NCBI GenBank assembly: GCA_001600355.1
Contig: BCJU01000002.1
Location: 806,001-870,000, forward strand
Direction: 5' to 3'
DNA from: Meira nashicola
Taxonomy: Eukaryota > Basidiomycota > Exobasidiomycetes > Exobasidiales > Brachybasidiaceae
DNA: 64,000 bases
This document shows positions 40,270 through 49,623 of this stretch, one piece after another. The notes below the pieces were generated by a model that did no database searches, was not told the origin of the DNA, and saw only the letters and a list, made by a program, of their open reading frames with translations. The number at the start of each line of letters is the position of its first letter. The first letter of the stretch is position 1. The position numbers were made by a program, and so were the translations under genes.

Positions 40270-43200
40270 TCATGCTCTATTCATATAATAAATGAGCAAA
40301 TCTTGTTGAGCTTTATCGATTGGTTGTAAAATACCAAATAAGCTTTGTGGATCTCGAATTTTGCTATTAGCAGCAACAAGTACGCCAACAGCTTGTTGTC
40401 TTGTTTCAATTTGACGATGTTTAAGTCCTTTTTTAACTACATGTTTGCATCTTTCCAATTGTTCTTCTACCAATTCACCTGGTAATCTGCCAAATAAACG
40501 AGCAAGAGTACGTAAACTTAAAGTTAAAACTGCAATATTGGATTGTGATGTATCATCGGCTTCATTTGTTTCTTGACCTTCATCATCTAAACTCATACAA
40601 TTTGATAAAACATTGCGCAATGTTGTCACTCCGATAATAACATCTGTTTGATCAGTCCAACGATCTGCGATTGCTTGACAAGCGCTCTTCACTCCTGCTG
40701 CAGAAGGTCCAGAATGATTTCTTCTGATCAAATCGATCAAAATATCCAATAAATCTCTTTCTCTGTCCAAAGCAGTAAATAGACCAAATTGAAATTCTAC
40801 AAGTCTATGTAGAAATACCAATGCGGCAGTTTGCAAATCCCTCTTTGATGTTCCAGAAATAATGTCATCCGATCTTAAATATTTGCATAAAGCAACAAAA
40901 ATTCGATCGAACAAACGACCTTCTTGCCACATTACAATCGCAATTCCGTATTCTCGATTCGCTCCTGCATCGTTATGCAATCCAAGCAAAGAAGGTGAAT
41001 CATCTTCTCCCATAATTTCGATCCCTTTTTGTGGTAATTTGAACTCTTTTGATAGAGAAACTAAACCTTTGAATGTACGCAAAGTAGCACTGCCATTATT
41101 CAATTGAGCAATATAGCCATCACTTTCAGGTCTTTGCTTAACAGGAGATAAATTGGCGTAATCTGGCTCTTCATCGTAAAAAGTGGCATTTTCCAGTCTA
41201 TCTGCTTTGCCTAGGAACCATTTGACAGCTGATGTTGCATCAGGTGGTACAACTGTGCGTGTAGTAGACGTGGTCGGCTTTGAAGCTTGCTTTTCTGTGA
41301 CTGATGATCCATTTCCTCGTTCTTCCTGAATAGGTAAATCACTCCCATTCGAGGGTGGAGGTTGAGAAGATCGACTTTTTGCTACTTTACCTGCTGTGTT
41401 CCATTCATTGGCAGATGGCGAAGGTGAAACGTCTGTCGAGAGGCTATGAGAATGTCGTGAAGTCATTCCGGCATTAATTGAAGGAGGTGTTGAATACATC
41501 ATCGAAACAGGCCTTGGTAGCCTAGATCGATTAGTAGGCGAACTTGGAATTTGATGATCTGTAGAAGTATCTGCGCCACTATGAACAGATGATGCAAAGC
41601 TCATCGTAGATGTATCCGCAACAGTTGACTCTCTTTGCTTTTCCAAAATAGAAGGTGATAATACACGTGGAGGACTGCGTGTCGGTATTCGAGAAGGAGA
41701 AGAAGGCGTTGATACTCTTACTGAACGATTGAAATCATCTGTCGAAAGATCTGCGTGTGGTAAGTAATCGTTTGTTGTTGTTGTTGATTTAGCCATAGGT
41801 GTACCACCTGATGGAACAGATTGTTGATCGAATCGTTGAGCAATGCTACCGTAATTGACACTGGTAGAAGCACCAAAACGGCTTGGTGATCTGTTGGATG
41901 AAATAGAAGACGTACTAGTCGTTCGAGATCGGGCACCAACTACAGAACTCGTAGGTCGTGCAATACCACTACGAGAAGCACTACGATTACCTACAGGACT
42001 TGATGGAAGTGGAATCGAAGATGGTTGTACTGAAGTTGATTTCGTCGATCCTGAAGAAGCACGTGAACGTAAAGGCGACTTTGGTGGTGCTGATACAGGA
42101 GAAGGTGAAGGTGATCTTGCCAATTTTCGTCGAATCACCAGTGGTGGTGTAGAATGTAACTCTTCATCTTTCAAATCCCCTATACTAGGTGAACTCATCA
42201 AATCTTCTTCATCATCATCTTCTGCCATCATCATCTCCCTTTCTGCTTGTATTTGTGCTTCTCTTTCTGCTTTCTCTTTTCTTTCTTTTGCTAATGATGC
42301 TGCAGCCGCTCTCTTTGCAGCTAAGAGAGCACTAGATGGTCCAATCTTATTGCCTGGTGTACGTGGTGAGGCAATTGCACTGATTGCCGGTGCAGTCGTA
42401 CGTGTGGGAGCGGGTGATTGGGGAATTGCTTGACCTGCAGGAAGCCTATTAGATTCAACTTGCTTTTGGATGCTCATTTCCAGGCTATCAAATATCGTTC
42501 GAGCTGTCGATGGCCAAATTTGCTCCACTCTATAGAAAGCATTACGCGCCAAAGCACGAACGTCTTTATTCGGATCTGCTAAACCTTTCTTGCAAATAGC
42601 TGTAATGGTGTTTAAACCGTTGTGTCCTTCTAAAGCGTGCTTACGATGTTTACCATGAACGCTTAAGATAGTATCCAAATGCTGACACATTGCCGCTCGC
42701 GTACCAAAATTCTTATCTTGCATACCTTGTCCAATAAGTTCGAGATATTTGTGACGATAAGTAACATTTTTGAGAATTTCGCCTACCGTAGCTTGAGAAG
42801 CATTTGCAACAATCTTTTTTGTGAAACCAGCCATGCGAATCAAAGCAGTAAGGAAAACTTCTGCTTGAGCTTCCAAATCATCTCCCATCTGTTGAGCCAG
42901 CTCTGAGATAAGTGTGATTCCATGAATGCTCAATGTGGTACGTAAACTTGCAACAGCTTTCAAAATACCTTCGCTCAGTAACCTTATCCCTGCTGTAAAA
43001 GCTGAAGGATGAGATTGATAAGTTGATGTTTTTATCATTCCACGTATTTTCAACACATCCTGTTCACGATTTTGCCAATTGTGTTCCGTTTCTTTTCCTT
43101 CAAAGTGTGGTACCATTGCAGCAAATGCTCTTTCTAGCTCATGCGAAGATGCAATATACACTGGTCGAATATCATTCTCCTTTCCATCAGCAGCAGCACC

Positions 43201-44154
43201 TCCCATACGTGAAGCACTTCTTGATACACTTCGCGATGAAGGGCCTGATCCAACATCTTCAGCTGCCAATGCTGCGTTGAGAGTGCTAAAGCGATTTGAT
43301 GAAGTAGCTGTTGGAGGCTTCCTAGTGACATGTTCAGGAGGTTCATTGGCAGGTTCTGCAGTTTGAATGCTTACACTAAAAACTTGTTCAAGAATTGCAT
43401 CAATCGTTTGCTTTCGTGTACCTTTCTTTTCCATCTCTTTTTTCAATTCGGATTTTGCAGTAGGCGAAGCATTGGAAAATAATGAAATTACAGTCGTCCT
43501 AGATGCTTCACGTACGTTAGCATCAGCATCAGATAAATGATCTACCAAAGAAGGTAAGAAAGGTCTAAGTGGAAACTTTTCGATAGATTGTCGTAAAATT
43601 GGTAGTAATAAAGTGATTTGTTCTTTAACTTTTGCAACTTTTGATGTTAATCCTGATTCGATCAAAATCCGTTCGAATAAAGCGAATGGAGTTTCATGTG
43701 AAGATTTTATAGAAGAATGACTTGCGGTTGTTACAGCTAAAGGTGTTACTGCAGAAGCAGTTTTGGCAATTTGAACGATGATAGCTTTTGCTGCTTCGCG
43801 TGATCTATCTCTAGTATCACTTAAGCAAGCAAGAAGTGGTGGTAGTAATGTTTGCATCACATATCGTACCCTATGTAAACAATGTCCATCCTGTCGAACA
43901 ATTAACCTATCAGTAATGATTGGCAAAATACTGAGTACTTTAGCGGTTACGAGAGGATTAACAACTTTAAGTTGAGCTCGAACTCCATTTACGATTTCAT
44001 CATGAACGTCATTTAACAATTCACTTTCTTCTTCTTCTTGTTCCAAAAATGAATACAAATTTTGCAAAGCAGAAATTCGAGTTTGTGTACTATTACCACG
44101 TTCTAATGCGGCAAGCAAATCGCGCAATTTCGTTATTGCATCTTCATCATCCAT
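40270..44154 (-). CDS. CLASP/Stu1-family microtubule-associated protein
   Basis: CLASP proteins promote microtubule rescue and spindle function through TOG domains. The likely start is ATG 44154 (MDDEDAITKLRDLLAAL), giving 1294 residues; the frame extends 70 codons upstream, but that segment is basic, cysteine-rich and atypical. A first TOG-like HEAT array occupies about residues 1-240 (PLVTAKVLSILPIITDRL, FLPSLVDHLSDADANVREASR). A second, the canonical CLASP-N TOG, covers about 330-580 (ELERAFAAMVPHFEGKETEH, MCQHLDTILSVHGKHRKHA). A long Ser/Arg/Pro-rich linker with SxIP-like and SPS repeats (about 620-950) should bind microtubules or EB1. The C-terminal HEAT domain lies at about 990-1290. 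Confidence 0.88.
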   Translation of the reverse strand: MDDEDAITKLRDLLAALERGNSTQTRISALQNLYSFLEQEEEESELLNDVHDEIVNGVRAQLKVVNPLVTAKVLSILPIITDRLIVRQDGHCLHRVRYVMQTLLPPLLACLSDTRDRSREAAKAIIVQIAKTASAVTPLAVTTASHSSIKSSHETPFALFERILIESGLTSKVAKVKEQITLLLPILRQSIEKFPLRPFLPSLVDHLSDADANVREASRTTVISLFSNASPTAKSELKKEMEKKGTRKQTIDAILEQVFSVSIQTAEPANEPPEHVTRKPPTATSSNRFSTLNAALAAEDVGSGPSSRSVSRSASRMGGAAADGKENDIRPVYIASSHELERAFAAMVPHFEGKETEHNWQNREQDVLKIRGMIKTSTYQSHPSAFTAGIRLLSEGILKAVASLRTTLSIHGITLISELAQQMGDDLEAQAEVFLTALIRMAGFTKKIVANASQATVGEILKNVTYRHKYLELIGQGMQDKNFGTRAAMCQHLDTILSVHGKHRKHALEGHNGLNTITAICKKGLADPNKDVRALARNAFYRVEQIWPSTARTIFDSLEMSIQKQVESNRLPAGQAIPQSPAPTRTTAPAISAIASPRTPGNKIGPSSALLAAKRAAAASLAKERKEKAEREAQIQAEREMMMAEDDDEEDLMSSPSIGDLKDEELHSTPPLVIRRKLARSPSPSPVSAPPKSPLRSRASSGSTKSTSVQPSSIPLPSSPVGNRSASRSGIARPTSSVVGARSRTTSTSSISSNRSPSRFGASTSVNYGSIAQRFDQQSVPSGGTPMAKSTTTTNDYLPHADLSTDDFNRSVRVSTPSSPSRIPTRSPPRVLSPSILEKQRESTVADTSTMSFASSVHSGADTSTDHQIPSSPTNRSRLPRPVSMMYSTPPSINAGMTSRHSHSLSTDVSPSPSANEWNTAGKVAKSRSSQPPPSNGSDLPIQEERGNGSSVTEKQASKPTTSTTRTVVPPDATSAVKWFLGKADRLENATFYDEEPDYANLSPVKQRPESDGYIAQLNNGSATLRTFKGLVSLSKEFKLPQKGIEIMGEDDSPSLLGLHNDAGANREYGIAIVMWQEGRLFDRIFVALCKYLRSDDIISGTSKRDLQTAALVFLHRLVEFQFGLFTALDRERDLLDILIDLIRRNHSGPSAAGVKSACQAIADRWTDQTDVIIGVTTLRNVLSNCMSLDDEGQETNEADDTSQSNIAVLTLSLRTLARLFGRLPGELVEEQLERCKHVVKKGLKHRQIETRQQAVGVLVAANSKIRDPQSLFGILQPIDKAQQDLLIYYMNRA

Positions 44155-44448
44155 CCTTGCGTTTTTGTTCTGATCATGTGAACGATTGGTGGTTGTTGGA
44201 GAGTGTCGGAATCTAGAATTACGTGTAATGAATGTAACATGAATTTGTTTGAGAAGAAAAGGTGCGTGCATGCATCCTGCATTGCACCGCGTATTGCATC
44301 TTGGAGTCTGACGGGCGTGTTTCTTAATTCTACTTCTTACAAAAGACATATGCAGGCACGACACATAAGCAAAACGAACGACGATGGAACTTGTTTATTG
44401 ATTGATTTAAATTTTTCTGTACATTTTAGAGAAATCTATGAATAACTA

Positions 44449-45486
44449 TTACATCACCGCACCCGTTCCCAATCCTAATCCTTTAAGACCGGCAATATAA
44501 AATCTATCCAAAGCATCACGACTACGATCTTCTTCTTCCAAAGGAACTCCTTCGAGTGATAAAGAAAGCTTTGTAGAACTATCTCCTTGTGCTAATGTTG
44601 TTGTTAATGTTCCAAAATGATTTGTTGGCCATTGTGGAGCACGCCATTTTTGTACAAGTTTATTTGTTGGTTCGATACTGATAATAGATCCTGTCACATT
44701 ACCATTGAATAAAGAAAATGTTGATCCAGGATTGAGAGATAATTGAGCAGGAGCACGAGTCCACATTGGTATTCTACCTGGATTTGTGAGTAAATCCCAA
44801 AGATCGTCACTTCGAATACTTAGATCGGATTCAACGTTTACCTTTGTGGTACTAAGCTTAGATGAATCTTCTTTCTTTGGTGCAGTGCTGGTGGAAGTTG
44901 ATGTTGCAGTTGTTGTGTTGGATGTAGTTTGATTTGTGCTACCATCCTTTGGCGTACTAACTCCACTACCGCCTGTTGGTGTTCCTTCATTGGAACCTTC
45001 ATGACCGAGATCCTTTGCATGACTTGCGATTAATTCATCTCTGAATTTATGAAAGAAAGGTAAAACTGAAGGTACTAAATGTGATCGAACGGCTTCAAGC
45101 ATAGATTGAGTAGCAACAGTAGTTGAACTCGTCATTTCAACTCTGAATTTATATTCTTCTCCTTCATCTTGAACTTCGTGTGAAACTTCTGGAAATGAAA
45201 TCGTTCCTTTTGCTTCTGTTCCTTCTTCCTCCTCACCTTTACCATCATTCAACTTTCCAGACCAATCTAACGTTAATTGACAATCATAAATCGTAATCAA
45301 TCTTCCTTTACGATTTCCCAATTCAACATCACCTTCAAAGTGTGATATTGAATCAATCTTGACATTTCCTTTTTGAGGTTTTGTAAGATCGTAATTTGCT
45401 CCTACAAGATTCTTTTGGAAATAATCTTTTGTCCAAGGTGTTGCATTCTTGGTTTTCCAATGATAATGCTTGTTCCAGGTAGACAT
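44449..45486 (-). CDS. AHA1: Hsp90 co-chaperone Aha1
   Basis: Aha1 stimulates the Hsp90 ATPase. The 345-residue length matches the family. The N-terminal domain (1-155) opens WNKHYHWKTKNATPWTKDYF, the equivalent of the NxNNWHW region that contacts Hsp90, then ISHFEGDVELGNRKGRLITIYD. A low-complexity Ser/Thr linker (about 160-215) separates the C-terminal AHSA1/START-like domain (about 220-345). That domain carries LWDLLTNPGRIPMWTRAPAQ, FNGNVTGSIIS and KWRAPQWPTNHFGTL. ATG 45486 is the first in frame. An ACGCGT box lies about 150 bp upstream at 45634-45639. The gene lies in the same orientation as TDP1, with 208 bp between them. Confidence 0.93.
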   Translation of the reverse strand: MSTWNKHYHWKTKNATPWTKDYFQKNLVGANYDLTKPQKGNVKIDSISHFEGDVELGNRKGRLITIYDCQLTLDWSGKLNDGKGEEEEGTEAKGTISFPEVSHEVQDEGEEYKFRVEMTSSTTVATQSMLEAVRSHLVPSVLPFFHKFRDELIASHAKDLGHEGSNEGTPTGGSGVSTPKDGSTNQTTSNTTTATSTSTSTAPKKEDSSKLSTTKVNVESDLSIRSDDLWDLLTNPGRIPMWTRAPAQLSLNPGSTFSLFNGNVTGSIISIEPTNKLVQKWRAPQWPTNHFGTLTTTLAQGDSSTKLSLSLEGVPLEEEDRSRDALDRFYIAGLKGLGLGTGAVM

Positions 45487-45694
45487 TGTTGCGCAGTGAT
45501 CAAGAATTGATGTCGGTTGTTGATGTTGGAAAGTATACCTTTCTTCTCAACCTTCTTGTTCTTCTCACACGTCGTCTTAGAAGCAAGTCGAAGAGCAAGG
45601 AAAATAGCGTTATTCAAGCTGTGGAGAAATTTAACGCGTAAAAGCTGATTACATAATAAGAATTTTTGTTCTACATATAAACTACAGTACCGCT

Positions 45695-47401
45695 TCATCT
45701 TTGATCAAATTGGTCCCATGGAACATCTTCATCTTTATACTTTTCCACTGGTCTCTTCCAAGTGATTATATTTGCTTTCATTGATCCGGGTAAAGGGCTT
45801 TGTGATTCATGTAAATCTTTCGAACGCATCGGTACAACGATTCCTAATTCCCAATTATTAATCGAAAGTTGAACTTCTCCTCCTTTTTTACCGGATGATA
45901 TATTTCCCCATGCAGCTTGTGTGAGATTGTGTGAACCCATATAAGCCCAGCCTATAACTTCTTCAGACTTTTCTTTGGCGATAGATGCTCCTTTCTTGAT
46001 CGCAACGATGGCTTTGTGATGCATCATAATATTTCCACGTAACGAAATTGGTTGATGAATTAATTGAATGAAACCTTTTTCAATCGAAACTTTTTTCTTT
46101 CCAAAGAACGTCAAAGCTCCATTCACTCCTTCAACTGATTTTGTTTTTACCCATGAATCGGAAGGGAACAGTAATTTAACCGGTGGCCATTGTTCTGATT
46201 CTTTGCAATTTGTTGCTGATGCCCAAGCTTTTACAGCTTTTGCACCTGTAGGTAAAGGTAAATGTTTCTTATAATCTGCTCCTGTGCAAATTAAATGAAA
46301 TTGTTGTAACCATCTTGGAGAATATGATCCCATAGAAGATCCTTGCGCTTCAACATCTACCTCTACCATCTTGCCTCCCAAACTCTCTCGTACGACTTTG
46401 CCTAATCTACCAATACCCAATTCCTCAATAGCCGCCCATCCTGTCACTGGTGTAAAGGTAGGTATACTTGCAACAATTTTTGCTTCACATTTTGAGCTCA
46501 TATCGTATGTTTCCATCATTCGCATTGCATGATGACCAGTTGGAACGCTAAGAGAGCTCAAAATCCTTCTCATTTGTTTGCCATACTCAGATGTGGTATC
46601 TTTCTCGTCATTCTTGAGTCTTGGAAAATCATGAATGAATGCTGTATTTTCTATTCTTCTCCAATCATAATCCACTAAATTTCCCGATAAGATCATCAAC
46701 CTCAAACGATCTTCGTAGAATAAAATGATGAATTTCATATGCATCGTTGTATACTCATTCAAACCTCGTCTTGGCACAACGAGTCTAATCCAATTAGGTA
46801 ATTGTGGATGTAAAGGCGCATATACGCCTGCTTTTAATCCTTCTTGTGCTAATGTGATCATCGTGATTTCTGGAGCTGATTCAATACCTTTTGGAAACAT
46901 TTGTGATAACCATTGAATATCTTCACAGAATGTTGTCATGATTACATGCGTTAAGCCATTTGCACGAAAAGGTGTTGTTGGTCGTAAAAATTCTTCAAAA
47001 GGTGTTCCAGGAGCAGATTTTGAATGAATATTGAAAGACTTTTTGATTGTTCCAGACCAATACAATGGTATATTTTGACCTTCTTTGCTATTGACTCTAT
47101 TCTCGTTTTGTAATTCTACCTTTTGTGGTTCTTTCTTTTGTACTTTTGAACTAGGACCTGCAACGCTGTCATTACCTTTGCTATCTTCCTCTTCCGGTAA
47201 TCCTGCTTCTCTCCTTCTCTTCTTTTGTCTTTCCAATCTTTCCTTTTCCATAAGAGCTCTATCACCTATAGCTGCCATGCTATTTACCGGTTTGACTTCA
47301 TTACTCGTTCCGCTAGCAACTTGAACTTCTTCTTCGTCATCATCGGAATCATCAAGCACGATCACACTATGACGATGATCTTTGCCTTTTTGATCAACCA
47401 T
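45695..47401 (-). CDS. TDP1: Tyrosyl-DNA phosphodiesterase 1
   Basis: Tdp1 removes stalled topoisomerase I peptides from DNA 3' ends. It is a phospholipase-D superfamily enzyme of 568 residues with two HxK motifs. The first is H221/K223 in TTMHMKFIILFYED. The second is H461/K463 in MMHHKAIVAI, followed by N492 in GSHNLTQAAWG. Other family blocks are LSGNLVDYDW, IHDFPRL and SMGSYSPRWLQQFHLI. Residues 1-110 are acidic then basic and likely disordered, with an NLS-like RQKKRRREAG. The gene is a single exon from ATG 47401. It is divergent from the GH15 gene. Confidence 0.93.
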   Translation of the reverse strand: MVDQKGKDHRHSVIVLDDSDDDEEEVQVASGTSNEVKPVNSMAAIGDRALMEKERLERQKKRRREAGLPEEEDSKGNDSVAGPSSKVQKKEPQKVELQNENRVNSKEGQNIPLYWSGTIKKSFNIHSKSAPGTPFEEFLRPTTPFRANGLTHVIMTTFCEDIQWLSQMFPKGIESAPEITMITLAQEGLKAGVYAPLHPQLPNWIRLVVPRRGLNEYTTMHMKFIILFYEDRLRLMILSGNLVDYDWRRIENTAFIHDFPRLKNDEKDTTSEYGKQMRRILSSLSVPTGHHAMRMMETYDMSSKCEAKIVASIPTFTPVTGWAAIEELGIGRLGKVVRESLGGKMVEVDVEAQGSSMGSYSPRWLQQFHLICTGADYKKHLPLPTGAKAVKAWASATNCKESEQWPPVKLLFPSDSWVKTKSVEGVNGALTFFGKKKVSIEKGFIQLIHQPISLRGNIMMHHKAIVAIKKGASIAKEKSEEVIGWAYMGSHNLTQAAWGNISSGKKGGEVQLSINNWELGIVVPMRSKDLHESQSPLPGSMKANIITWKRPVEKYKDEDVPWDQFDQR

Positions 47402-47729
47402 GACTTCTACTGATATCTTTCTTCACACTTGATGGTGGTAGCATGTCTGTGCGTACAAGAAGACCAACACAATCAATCATTATTTTATTTTATCTTGAAA
47501 AATCATGCAGCTATAATCATTGCCCTGCATGGACGCACTAAACCAGTCATCCGTGTTCTTTTTTAGCCTCCACTCCAACAGGAAGTATATTTCAGCGGAA
47601 GGCGTTCTTCCTAAAATCAATCTTAAAATATATGAAGCAGAAAGAGTGAGAAAGGAATGATGCGTTTTGACCCCCATTCTAGATTGTTTACCATCACCAC
47701 TCCCTTTCTTACACTCATCAACATAAAAG
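47402..47729. promoter_or_regulatory. Divergent promoter region, TDP1 / GH15 gene
   Basis: This 328-bp AT-rich spacer has poly-T and ATTTTATTTTA runs near TDP1 and a pyrimidine-rich leader (CACTCCCTTTCTTACACTC) before the GH15 ATG. No coding sequence is supported. Confidence 0.4.
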
Positions 47730-49526
47730 ATGGAGGATACTAATGTTCGACTTGTTGCATCTTTGGTTGTCGGCGTAGCAGCTACAGCATTTGCAATTCG
47801 TCAAATTTCTGGTGATCAAATCCAAACATTCTTTTCTTCTTCGAATACAAAAGAAAAGAGACACATTCTTCCTTCCGTTAAATCAAAATTATTCCTTTGG
47901 CGTAAACTTGAATTACGTTCTTTACAAAGTTTAACTTATCTCTTGGCAGCTTTTGGACCTAAAGGTTATAATGCACCAAATTGTGCTCCTGGCTGTATGA
48001 TCGCTTCTCCTTCACGACCAGAAGATCGTCCTGGTGGTAAAGATGAAAATGAAAATTATTTTTTTCAATGGCCAAGAGATTCAGCTTTATGTTTACGTGA
48101 AGTAATTCGTAGAGCAATTTTAGCCGAACAAGGACGTACGATTGGAGTTGAAAATGAAAATGCGATTGAATTGCATACAATCATTCGTGATTTCGCAAAG
48201 ATGAGTATAAAATTACAGCATACAGCCAACCGATCAGGTACTTTTCAAACTGGTGGTATTGGAGAACCAAAGTTTAACGTTGATGGATCTTCTTTTGAAG
48301 ATGATTGGGGTCGTCCACAAAATGATGGTCCTGCTTTACGTGCTATCAGTATGTTATTCTATGCGAATTACCTTCTCTCGATTGATGATAAAGAGGCATT
48401 AGAGTATGTTCGTTCAACTTTGTATCGTCCTTCAGCCGCAACAACTTCTTCTTTGATCAAAGATGATTTAGATTATGTAGCACGTGCATGGCAAGAAAAT
48501 TCGTATGAATTATGGGAAGAAGTACAAGCAGATGTAAAGAATGGCGGTGGTCACTTTCACACACTTATGGTTCAACGTCGTGCGTTATTAGCAGGTGCTC
48601 AATTTGCCGTTCGTTCAGAAATTGGTGATGCATGGTCAGCAGGAAGATATAGAACGGCAGCAAAAGCTATTACGAAACATTTGGAAACATTTTGGAATCC
48701 TGAAGGTAAATTAGAAAGAGAAGGTGGACCTCAATACGAAGATGGTCCATTGGCAATTCATTGGAATGATGATAGAAATTTAGGTAAAATTCCGAAAAAA
48801 TTACTTCATAAACCACACGTAATTGGTACTTTAGAACGTGTTCATGGTCAACCTAAACCTTGTCAAGTAGACGTTGCCGTCCTTTTGGGTTTCACTCATG
48901 GTTGGGATGGTGATTTAGTAGGACCTGAACAAGGCAGAGAAGATGGTGAAGATGAAAGTTGGTCACCTTGGAGTGATCGTGCTTTAGTTACTTTGGATCG
49001 TATTGTTGACGTTTTCAAAATCGTTTATCCGATCAATGCAAAACGTTCTACTTCAACTGGTGTTTTATGTGGAAGATATCCTGAAGATGTTTATGATGGC
49101 GTTCAACAATCAATCGGGCATCCTTGGTTCCTTTGTACTCATGCGATTTCCGAAATTCTTTCAATCACTGCTCAACATTTCGCTGCTTTACCTTCTTTGC
49201 CAATCGTAGTTACAAAAGAAACGCAAGATTTTTGGACAAAAGTTGGAAATGCAGCTGCAGGTTGTCAAATCGAAACAAACATTTATGATGGCACATTCAA
49301 ACGTGGAGATCCAATTTATGAACAACTTATGGCAGGTTTATGGAGCATGAGTGATGCTTATTTAGCCATTTGTGATGAATACGTTGGAGAAGCAGATATG
49401 ATGAGCGAGCAAATCGAAAGAACGCACGGAAAGATGCGTGGTGCAAGAGAATTGAGTTGGTCATACGCTTCATTCATGTCTGCAATCGCTGCACGTCAAG
49501 GGCATTTCTTAGGTTTGCGTTCATAG
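47730..49526 (+). CDS. Glycoside hydrolase family 15 (glucoamylase-like), membrane-anchored
   Basis: GH15 enzymes release glucose from non-reducing ends of alpha-glucans by an (alpha/alpha)6 barrel. This 598-residue protein has the family blocks FFQWPRDSALCLREVI, KFNVDGSSFEDDWGRPQNDG with PALRA, and ENSYELWEEVQ with the likely general acid glutamate. GRYPEDVYDG, HPWFLCTHAISEIL and ELSWSYASFMSAIAARQG complete the set. The N-terminus has one hydrophobic segment (about 8-23, VASLVVGVAATAFAI) without a clear cleavage site, so it is probably a signal anchor. There is no starch-binding domain, unlike most secreted fungal glucoamylases. It could be an ER/vacuolar or cell-surface enzyme. It converges on the USP gene with 97 bp between. 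Confidence 0.86.
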   Translation: MEDTNVRLVASLVVGVAATAFAIRQISGDQIQTFFSSSNTKEKRHILPSVKSKLFLWRKLELRSLQSLTYLLAAFGPKGYNAPNCAPGCMIASPSRPEDRPGGKDENENYFFQWPRDSALCLREVIRRAILAEQGRTIGVENENAIELHTIIRDFAKMSIKLQHTANRSGTFQTGGIGEPKFNVDGSSFEDDWGRPQNDGPALRAISMLFYANYLLSIDDKEALEYVRSTLYRPSAATTSSLIKDDLDYVARAWQENSYELWEEVQADVKNGGGHFHTLMVQRRALLAGAQFAVRSEIGDAWSAGRYRTAAKAITKHLETFWNPEGKLEREGGPQYEDGPLAIHWNDDRNLGKIPKKLLHKPHVIGTLERVHGQPKPCQVDVAVLLGFTHGWDGDLVGPEQGREDGEDESWSPWSDRALVTLDRIVDVFKIVYPINAKRSTSTGVLCGRYPEDVYDGVQQSIGHPWFLCTHAISEILSITAQHFAALPSLPIVVTKETQDFWTKVGNAAAGCQIETNIYDGTFKRGDPIYEQLMAGLWSMSDAYLAICDEYVGEADMMSEQIERTHGKMRGARELSWSYASFMSAIAARQGHFLGLRS

Positions 49527-49623
49527 ATTTCCTTCCTCAAACTTTTTTCCAGAGAGACCTTTTTGCAATATTTATTCATTCATACAAGTACAAATACACG
49601 TATATGTCTGTTTTAAGATTCAG

